From positions 62,001-126,000 of the forward strand of contig NZ_JFCB01000010.1 of the NCBI RefSeq assembly GCF_000725125.1: DNA of 64,000 nt, in the 5' to 3' direction. Position numbers and translations under genes: made by a program. This document shows, piece after piece, positions 58,449-64,000 of this stretch (positions within the stretch are counted from its first letter, which is position 1; every line of letters begins with the position of its first letter). Source of the DNA: Streptomyces toyocaensis. Lineage in GTDB: Bacteria; Actinomycetota; Actinomycetes; Streptomycetales; Streptomycetaceae. The notes under the pieces were generated by a model. The model saw nothing but the letters and a program-made list of their open reading frames with translations, searched no databases and had not been told where the DNA came from.

Positions 58449-58491
58449 GCCGCTGGGGCGTCCCTCCGTTTCGGAGGGGCGCCCCAGCGGC
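58449..58491 (+). terminator. bidirectional terminator after ffh
   Basis: A 20-bp stem (one G-T pair) with a TTT loop starts 14 bases after the ffh stop and faces the convergent methyltransferase gene, which ends five bases beyond. Confidence 0.85.
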
Positions 58492-58496
58492 GTGTC

Positions 58497-59351
58497 TCAG
58501 GGGGTGCGCGCGACGAGGTACCGGAACACGTTCGGCATCCACACGGTTCCGTCGTGCCGCTGGTAGGGATGCAGGGCCTCCGCCAGCTCCTTGTCGACCT
58601 GCGCCTGGTCCGTGGCGGTGATCGCCGGGTCGAACAGGCCGGTCGACCTCAGGCCCCGCACCGCGCTGTCCGCGTCGGCGTAGCCGAAGGGGCAGGCCAC
58701 CCGCCCGGAGCCGTCCGGCCGCAGTCCGGCCCGCTCGGCGACCCGCTCCAGGTCGTCGCGGTCGGTGGGGCGCCAGGTGCCCCCGCCGTGCAGCGGATCC
58801 GCGAGCTTTGCGGCCACTTGGAGCACGGACGCCGTGGCGCACCGCTCCGGCGGGCCCCAGCCGGCCAGCACCACGGCCGCCCCCCGGCCGGCGAGCGGTA
58901 CCGCCTCGGCGAGCAGTTCGCCGAGCCACTCCGCGTCTCCCGCGAGGCAGCCGATCGGCTCGAACGCGGTCACCACGGTGTACGCGGACGCGTCCGCGCG
59001 GGCCGTGTCCGCCGGTGAGCCGTGCACGATCCTGGCGCCGGTACGCGCGTGTGCCTCCCGTTCGCCGGGCAGCAGCCGCTCCCGGGCGAGGGCCAGCCGG
59101 TCGGCGGAGGTGTCGACGCCGGTGATCGTGGCACCGCGCGAGGCCGCCATCAGCAGGGCCAGCCCGGACCCGCAGCCGAGACCGAGCAGTCGTGTCGCGG
59201 GACCCACGTCCAGTCGCTCGTAGACGGCCTCGTAGAGCGGTACGAGCATCCGCTCCTGGATCTCGGACCAGTCACGCGCGCGTGTACTCAGGTCCACGCG
59301 GGGGGAGGCCCCCGTGTGAGGCAGGTGCTGCCGCACGAGCGTAGGTGTCAT
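58497..59351 (-). CDS. SAM-dependent methyltransferase
   Basis: This 284-residue class I methyltransferase has the SAM motif LLGLGCGSGLALLMAAS (about 60), a GVDTSADRL acidic-loop motif II and VVTAFEPIG in the core. The N-terminal 40 residues carry RARDWSEIQERMLVPLYEAV, common to small-molecule methylases. The substrate is not known. ATG 59351 is the best start but has no clear ribosome site; an in-frame TTG at 59366 is possible. It is convergent with ffh and preceded by a long gap. Confidence 0.85.
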   Translation of the reverse strand: MTPTLVRQHLPHTGASPRVDLSTRARDWSEIQERMLVPLYEAVYERLDVGPATRLLGLGCGSGLALLMAASRGATITGVDTSADRLALARERLLPGEREAHARTGARIVHGSPADTARADASAYTVVTAFEPIGCLAGDAEWLGELLAEAVPLAGRGAAVVLAGWGPPERCATASVLQVAAKLADPLHGGGTWRPTDRDDLERVAERAGLRPDGSGRVACPFGYADADSAVRGLRSTGLFDPAITATDQAQVDKELAEALHPYQRHDGTVWMPNVFRYLVARTP

Positions 59352-59905
59352 AGGTAAGCGCCCCAATCAGCCGAGAGTTGCCGCAGTGCCCGTTTCCCTG
59401 GCCCCCGTGGCATGCGCCCGCACACCCCCCGTATGCCAGGAAACTCCGACCCCGACGTGTCGTCCAGTGGAATGCGGCGACGGCTTGGTAGTTGCTCGTG
59501 CCAGTGGCAAGAACTCAGGTGCGCGGGAGCGGGGCGGTGCGTGGGGCCGGTGGGGGACCCGGTAACGTCGGGTGCGTGGCGCTTCCGGTGGGGCCGGGCG
59601 CCGTGTCGCGAGAGCGGCCGAAACGCCCCTTGCGCACACCAGGACCCCCTGTGCACCGGAGCGCGCCGACCGAGTACGCGCCGAGCCGGAGGGCGGCAGG
59701 TGAGGGCCGCTTCCGAGGGTGGTGGCCGGAGACGGGTGGGCGTACGTCAGCCTACGCACCACCTTGAGGTGAGCTGCGAGGCTTCTCCGCAGATCAGCGC
59801 ACCCGCCCTCGTCGGAGCGCATCAGCGGCAACTGACGGGTACGTGCAAATTATTTGGGATGCCCCGGAATCGGAACACACAGGTACCCGCGCTCGTTGTC
59901 ATTAC
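59352..59905. other. intergenic region between methyltransferase and HExxH protein genes
   Basis: This 554-base gap has long GC-rich open frames on both strands, but none has a ribosome site or a recognisable family. A short AT-rich patch near 59843-59860 (CAAATTATTTGG) probably belongs to the promoter of the downstream gene. Confidence 0.45.
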
Positions 59906-60502
59906 GTGAGCACGACACAGACACCACCTGTACTCGCCGCAGAGCTGGCACAGGCGTGGGCCGATATTCAGCGGTACCACCCCGAATTGCCCGATCTTGC
60001 CGCGCCCGAGTCCCTGATCGGGGAGTCGTCGTCCGCGTGCGGTCACGAGCTCTCCTTCGAACGGCTGCTGCACGAGGCAGTCCACGGCGTCGCCGCCGCG
60101 CGCGGCGTACGCGACACATCCCGAGCCGGCCGCTACCACAACCGCAGATTCCTCGCGATCGCCGAGGAACTGGGCCTGGACCACCCCGAGGAGCCGCATC
60201 CCAGCAGCGGTTTCTCGCTGGTCACGCTCACTCCCGAGGCGAAGCGCCGCTACCGCCCCACGACGGAACGGCTGCACCGGGCCCTGAAGGCCCACACCGC
60301 GGCGACGGCGGGCGACACCGCCCGCAGCTTCCGCGGGCCGGCCGCACGGCACGGTTCCTCGGGCGGCGGCGTGCGCGTCAAGGCCGTCTGCGACTGCGGC
60401 CGCAACGTCCGCGTCGTCCCCTCGGTCCTGGCCCAGGCCCCGATCGTCTGCGGCGGCTGCGGCAAGCCGTTCCGCATTCCGGAAGTAGCGGCGGCGAGCT
60501 GA
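59906..60502 (+). CDS. SprT-like zinc protein with C-terminal zinc ribbon
   Basis: This protein of about 198 residues has a SprT-like metallopeptidase core, [20 protein letters not shown], with the HExxH zinc motif, then [18 protein letters not shown]. The C-terminal part carries a zinc-ribbon-like [11 protein letters not shown] and CGGCGKPF. SprT-type proteins cleave DNA-bound proteins in eukaryotes; the bacterial role is unproven. GTG 59906 is chosen since the upstream in-frame GTG at 59843 runs through an AT-rich, non-coding-looking stretch. It stands alone upstream of rpsP. Confidence 0.75.
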   Translation: MSTTQTPPVLAAELAQAWADIQRYHPELPDLAAPESLIGESSSACGHELSFERLLHEAVHGVAAARGVRDTSRAGRYHNRRFLAIAEELGLDHPEEPHPSSGFSLVTLTPEAKRRYRPTTERLHRALKAHTAATAGDTARSFRGPAARHGSSGGGVRVKAVCDCGRNVRVVPSVLAQAPIVCGGCGKPFRIPEVAAAS

Positions 60503-60837
60503 CCTCCCGGCACCTCGTGGGTGCCGGGACCTGCCCTGCCGTCGCGCCTCACAGCCGCCGGCCGCGCTGCCGTCGCGGCGGACGGTCGTGCCGCTGGAAC
60601 GCGCGGGCCGCACCCGGCGTACGGTCACCGAGACGCCGGGTGCCGCTCACGCGTGCCCACGTCACACCCGCGGTGAGCGCGGCCGCCAGGGTGTGGCAGA
60701 ATGGCCAGCTGTACTCGACAGCCGCACAGGACCCCTCTCTCCTCCGGCTGACGCGTCCGTCGGGCACTCGGGTACCGCAACCCCACGCGGCATTTCCGCC
60801 GTGCCCAACCACGTCAAATCCAGGAGAATCCACTCCC

Positions 60838-61257
60838 GTGGCAGTCAAGATCAAGCTGAAGCGTCTGGGCAAGATCCGTTCGCCTCACTACCGCATCGTC
60901 GTCGCCGACTCCCGTACCCGCCGTGACGGCCGGGCCATCGAGGAGATCGGCAAGTACCACCCGACGTACAACCCGTCGGTGATCGAGGTCGACGCCGAGC
61001 GCGTGGCGTACTGGCTCGGTGTCGGCGCCCAGCCGACGGAGCCCGTGCTCGCCATCCTGAAGAAGACCGGCGACTGGCAGAAGTTCAAGGGCGAGCCCGC
61101 CCCGGCTCCGCTGCTCCAGCAGGCCGAGAAGCCCGCCCGTCCGTCGTTCGAGGCGATCGGTGGCGACGACGAGGGCAAGGGTGAGGCGATCACCCAGAAG
61201 AAGAAGGCTGAGAAGAAGGACGAGGCCGCCGCCGAGTCCGCGTCGACCGAGGCCTGA
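60838..61257 (+). CDS. rpsP: 30S ribosomal protein S16
   Basis: This 139-residue S16 has the core domain [20 protein letters not shown] through [19 protein letters not shown] (about 1-80), plus a long Lys/Glu/Ala-rich tail typical of actinobacteria. GTG 60838 follows AGGAG. It starts the rpsP-khpA-rimM-trmD translation operon; khpA begins two bases after its stop. Confidence 0.97.
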   Translation: MAVKIKLKRLGKIRSPHYRIVVADSRTRRDGRAIEEIGKYHPTYNPSVIEVDAERVAYWLGVGAQPTEPVLAILKKTGDWQKFKGEPAPAPLLQQAEKPARPSFEAIGGDDEGKGEAITQKKKAEKKDEAAAESASTEA

Positions 61258-61259
61258 TC

Positions 61260-61499
61260 ATGCTCGAGGAGGCTCTCGAGCACCTCGTGAAGGGCATCGT
61301 CGACAACCCTGACGATGTGCAGGTCGCCTCGCGCAACCTGCGTCGCGGACGCGTGCTCGAGGTCCGGGTCCACCCGGACGACCTCGGCAAGGTGATCGGC
61401 CGCAACGGCCGCACCGCACGCGCGCTGCGCACCGTCGTGGGCGCCATCGGCGGCCGCGGTGTCCGTGTCGACCTCGTCGACGTGGACCACGTCCGCTGA
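61260..61499 (+). CDS. khpA: KH-domain RNA-binding protein KhpA
   Basis: This 79-residue single KH domain has the GxxG loop as GRNGR (VIGRNGRTARALRTVVGAI). KhpA proteins bind RNA and pair with KhpB in many Gram-positives, affecting cell division and translation; the role in Streptomyces is less clear. GAGG sits seven bases before ATG 61260. It is translated within the rpsP operon, a highly conserved position. Confidence 0.93.
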   Translation: MLEEALEHLVKGIVDNPDDVQVASRNLRRGRVLEVRVHPDDLGKVIGRNGRTARALRTVVGAIGGRGVRVDLVDVDHVR

Positions 61500-61609
61500 C
61501 GCCAAACGCAGCACCGGCTCGGGCCGGGGAGGGCCACTGGGCCGTCCCCGGCCCGCAGTCGTCCGAGCCGTGAGCGGCTCGTCGCAGTTTCGACAGGAGA
61601 TCAAGCACA

Positions 61610-62161
61610 GTGCAGCTGGTAGTCGCTCGCATCGGCCGCGCCCATGGCATCAAGGGCGAGGTCACCGTGGAGGTCCGCACCGACGAACCGGAGCTGAGGC
61701 TCGGACCCGGCGCCGTCCTGGCCACCGACCCCGCCTCCGTCGGGCCGCTGACCATCGAGACCGGCCGTGTGCACAGCGGCCGCCTCCTGCTGCGCTTCGA
61801 GGGCGTGCACGACCGCAACGGCGCCGAGGCGCTGCGCAACACCCTCCTCATCGCCGACGTCGACCCCGAGGAGCGGCCCGAGGACCCCGACGAGTACTAC
61901 GACCACCAGCTGATGGACCTGGACGTGGTGACCGTGGACGGCACCGAGGTGGGCCGGATCACCGAGATCTCGCACCTGCCCACGCAGGACCTCTTCGTGG
62001 TCGAGCGCCCCGACGGCACGGAGGTGTACGTCCCGTTCGTCGAGGAGATCGTCACCGAGATCGACCTGGAGGAACAGCGGGCCGTCATCGACCCGCCGCC
62101 GGGGCTGATCGACGACCGCGCGGAGATCGCCTCCTCCAGGGACTCCGGGGACGAGGCGTGA
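61610..62161 (+). CDS. rimM: 16S rRNA processing protein RimM
   Basis: This 183-residue 30S assembly factor binds S19 and helps 16S rRNA maturation. The N-terminal RimM domain starts [17 protein letters not shown], and the C-terminal PRC-barrel holds [16 protein letters not shown] and [14 protein letters not shown] sequence. GTG 61610 has AGGAG ten bases upstream. The stop shares one base with the trmD start (TGATG), giving tight coupling. Confidence 0.95.
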   Translation: MQLVVARIGRAHGIKGEVTVEVRTDEPELRLGPGAVLATDPASVGPLTIETGRVHSGRLLLRFEGVHDRNGAEALRNTLLIADVDPEERPEDPDEYYDHQLMDLDVVTVDGTEVGRITEISHLPTQDLFVVERPDGTEVYVPFVEEIVTEIDLEEQRAVIDPPPGLIDDRAEIASSRDSGDEA

Positions 62162-62994
62162 TGCGGCTCGACGTCGTCACCATCTTCCCCGAGTACCTGG
62201 AACCGCTGAACGTCTCCCTCGTGGGCAAGGCACGCGCGCGCGGGCAGCTCGACGTCCACGTGCACGACCTGCGCTCCTGGACCCACGACCGGCACCACAC
62301 CGTCGACGACACCCCCTACGGCGGCGGCCCCGGCATGGTCATGAAGACCGAGCCGTGGGGGGACGCGCTGGACTCGGTCCTGGCGGACGGCTACGAGGCC
62401 GGCTCCCGCGGGCCGGCCCTGATCGTCCCCACCCCCAGCGGCCGTCCCTTCACCCAGGACCTGGCGGTCCACCTCTCCGAGCGTCCCTGGCTGATCTTCA
62501 CCCCGGCCCGCTACGAGGGCATCGACCGCCGCGTCGTCGACGAGTACGCGACCCGGATGCCCGTGTACGAGGTGTCCATCGGCGACTACGTCCTGGCCGG
62601 TGGCGAGGCGGCCGTCCTCGTCGTCACGGAGGCCGTGGCCAGGCTGCTCCCCGGCGTCCTCGGCAACGCCGAATCGCACCGCGACGACTCCTTCGCCCCC
62701 GGCGCCATGGCCGGCCTCCTGGAGGGCCCCGTCTACACCAAGCCGCCCTCCTGGCGCGACCGCGGCATCCCGGACGTACTGCTCAGCGGCCACCACGGGA
62801 AGATCGCCCGCTGGCGGCGCGACGAGGCCCTGCGCCGCACCACGGCCCACCGGCCCGACCTCATCGAGCGCTGCGATCCCAAGGCCGTCGACAAGAAGGA
62901 CCGCGAGATGCTGTCCATCCTGGGCTGGGAACCGGACCCCGCGGGAGAGCCGTACGGCCGATTTTGGCGCAGGACGGGCGGCGTGGAAGAATAG
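62161..62994 (+). CDS. trmD: tRNA (guanine-37-N1)-methyltransferase
   Basis: This 277-residue SPOUT-fold enzyme methylates G37 next to the anticodon, preventing frameshifting. Key blocks are VVTIFPEYLEPL, YGGGPGMVMKTEPWG, ARYEGIDRRV, VSIGDYVLAGGEAAVLV (trefoil knot), NAESHRDDSF and KPPSWRDRGIPDVLLSGHHG. The start overlaps the rimM stop. rplS follows 132 bases downstream. Confidence 0.97.
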   Translation: MRLDVVTIFPEYLEPLNVSLVGKARARGQLDVHVHDLRSWTHDRHHTVDDTPYGGGPGMVMKTEPWGDALDSVLADGYEAGSRGPALIVPTPSGRPFTQDLAVHLSERPWLIFTPARYEGIDRRVVDEYATRMPVYEVSIGDYVLAGGEAAVLVVTEAVARLLPGVLGNAESHRDDSFAPGAMAGLLEGPVYTKPPSWRDRGIPDVLLSGHHGKIARWRRDEALRRTTAHRPDLIERCDPKAVDKKDREMLSILGWEPDPAGEPYGRFWRRTGGVEE

Positions 62995-63126
62995 GCCGCT
63001 GTTGTGCGTCGTCCGGCGTGCGCCCCTGCCGCAGGGGGACACGACGCCCGCCCGCATCGCACCTCCGTGATCCGTCACTCCAGTTGCCGTTGATGACCTG
63101 CGGCATCAGCGAAGAAAGCAGACGAC

Positions 63127-63477
63127 ATGTCTCACCTCCTCGACTCCGTCGACTCCGCGTCGCTGCGCAGCGACGTCCCGGCGTTCCGCCCCGGCGACAC
63201 CGTCAACGTCCACGTGCGCGTCATCGAGGGCAACCGCTCCCGTGTGCAGCAGTTCAAGGGCGTGGTGATCCGCCGCCAGGGTGCCGGCGTCCGCGAGACC
63301 TTCACGGTCCGCAAGGTCTCCTTCTCCGTCGGCGTCGAGCGCACCTTCCCGGTGCACACCCCGATCGTGGAGAAGATCGAGCTCGTCACCAGGGGTGACG
63401 TCCGCCGCGCCAAGCTGTACTACCTGCGCGAGCTGCGCGGCAAGGCGGCGAAGATCAAGGAGAAGCGCGAGAACTGA
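63127..63477 (+). CDS. rplS: 50S ribosomal protein L19
   Basis: This 116-residue L19 contacts the subunit interface. Motifs are [35 protein letters not shown] and [18 protein letters not shown]. It completes the rpsP-rimM-trmD-rplS order common in bacteria. ATG 63127 has an AAGAAAG site. A hairpin lies between it and lepB. Confidence 0.97.
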   Translation: MSHLLDSVDSASLRSDVPAFRPGDTVNVHVRVIEGNRSRVQQFKGVVIRRQGAGVRETFTVRKVSFSVGVERTFPVHTPIVEKIELVTRGDVRRAKLYYLRELRGKAAKIKEKREN

Positions 63478-63522
63478 GCGCTTTACCGGAGCCACACCGG
63501 GGCCGGATAACATCTGGCCCCG

Positions 63523-64000
63523 ATGGACACCGAAGCACAGCCGACGGAGCGCGACCGTTCCTCCCTCCCGGCCGGACCCGAGAACAGCTCGGGGACGCCG
63601 GGGCCGGAGGGACGGTCGCGCTCCGCGTTGGTGCCGCGCATCACGCAGTGGCTCCCTGGCGGGCGCATTACCCTGACCCTGCTGCTCTGTCTGCTGTTCC
63701 TGCTGGCCGTCAACATCTTCGTGGCGCGGCCGTTCGAGATTCCGAGTGGGTCGATGGAGCGCGGATTGAGGGACGGGGACCGCGTTCTCGTAAACAAGTT
63801 GGCGTACCGCTTCGGCGACGGGCCGGGCCGCGGCGATGTGATTGTGTTCGACGGCACCGGGTATTTCGGTGAGGCCGACTACATCAAACGGGTCGTCGGA
63901 GTGGGCGGGGACCACGTGGTCTGCTGTGACGGGGAGGGGATGATCCGGGTGAACGGCCGTTCGGTCGACGAGTCGGGTTTCCTGTTCCCCGGTGACAGGC
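63523..64000 (+). CDS. lepB: type I signal peptidase (partial, cut by window end)
   Basis: The first 159 codons of a signal peptidase I are present; the gene runs off the window. It has a cytoplasmic N-terminus, one TM helix (about 49-70, ITLTLLLCLLFLLAVNIFV), then the catalytic Ser77 in PSGSMERG and the general-base Lys122 in YIKRVVG. It cleaves signal peptides of secreted proteins on the outer membrane face. A GGGGCC/GGCCCC hairpin ends directly before the ATG, and no clear ribosome site is visible, so initiation may be limited. Streptomyces commonly carry several lepB genes in tandem here, downstream of this point. Confidence 0.95.
   Translation, partial: MDTEAQPTERDRSSLPAGPENSSGTPGPEGRSRSALVPRITQWLPGGRITLTLLLCLLFLLAVNIFVARPFEIPSGSMERGLRDGDRVLVNKLAYRFGDGPGRGDVIVFDGTGYFGEADYIKRVVGVGGDHVVCCDGEGMIRVNGRSVDESGFLFPGDR

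Noticed and set aside
59367..59831. Minus-strand open frame of 154 codons between the methyltransferase and HExxH genes
   Set aside because: It has no ribosome site, no recognisable domain and Arg/Pro/Ser-biased composition typical of chance frames in GC-rich DNA.

Overview
The window is a 64-kb stretch of a high-GC actinobacterial chromosome, almost certainly a Streptomyces. The codons have strongly GC-biased third positions, GTG and TTG starts are common, and two complete conservon operons are present. HupS carries a lysine-rich tail, and nsdA, ndgR, glnD/glnK and cofC are all present. Gene order from pccB-accE through cvn, gltX, ndgR-leuCD, hupS, gpsA-ddl, thiLD, recG, rnc, smc, ftsY, nsdA, amtB-glnK-glnD, ffh and rpsP-rimM-trmD-rplS-lepB matches, from memory, the SCO5535-SCO5596 segment of S. 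coelicolor. This is core chromosome; I see no prophage, insertion sequence, CRISPR array or biosynthetic cluster.

Layout. 0.2-2 kb: acyl-CoA carboxylase beta and epsilon subunits. 2.2-12.8 kb (minus strand): two tandem conservons, each cvnA-B-C-D (membrane sensor kinase, roadblock protein, DUF742 protein, small GTPase). Their cvnD genes are almost identical in DNA although the other three genes have diverged. 13.4-16.8 kb: a small conserved-looking ORF, a fumarylacetoacetase-family enzyme, gltX and a HAD phosphatase. 16.9-17.4 kb: five tRNAs (Gln-Glu-Glu-Gln-Glu). 17.5-18.7 kb: a divergent MerR/DUF4188 pair around a palindrome. 18.8-21.7 kb: ndgR divergent from leuCD around a large inverted repeat. 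22-27.2 kb: a small gene, hupS, a cold-shock-like gene, cofC, plsC-gpsA and ddl. 27.2-27.6 kb: the remnant of a DUF3515 lipoprotein gene.

27.6-39.5 kb: a lone Lrp ligand-binding domain, thiL-thiD, rpmB, a DAK2/FakA-like gene, recG-rsmD-coaD, a coiled-coil protein, then the yceD/DUF177-rpmF-rnc-mutM operon. 39.4-42.7 kb: an HxlR regulator, an S1-like protein, a membrane-anchored CAP-domain protein, acylphosphatase and a 67-residue coiled-coil ORF. 43-49.6 kb: smc, the glucose permease gene glcP and ftsY. 49.7-56.8 kb: a primase-like protein, nsdA, and the nitrogen-signalling operon amtB-glnK-glnD with a GlnR-like box. 56.9-64 kb: ffh, a methyltransferase, an HExxH zinc protein, the rpsP-khpA-rimM-trmD-rplS translation cluster and the start of lepB, cut by the window end.

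Functional themes are translation and ribosome assembly, SRP-dependent targeting (ftsY and ffh both present), nitrogen and leucine control, chromosome organisation (smc, hupS) and conservon signalling. The observations most worth a second look are the cvnD homogenisation, the decayed DUF3515 lipoprotein gene, the palindromic operators (MerR/DUF4188, ndgR-leuC, glcP), a BldD-like box upstream of cvnA1, a GlnR-like box before amtB, and the unassigned 62-residue ORF. I do not see strong evidence for an entirely new multi-gene system.
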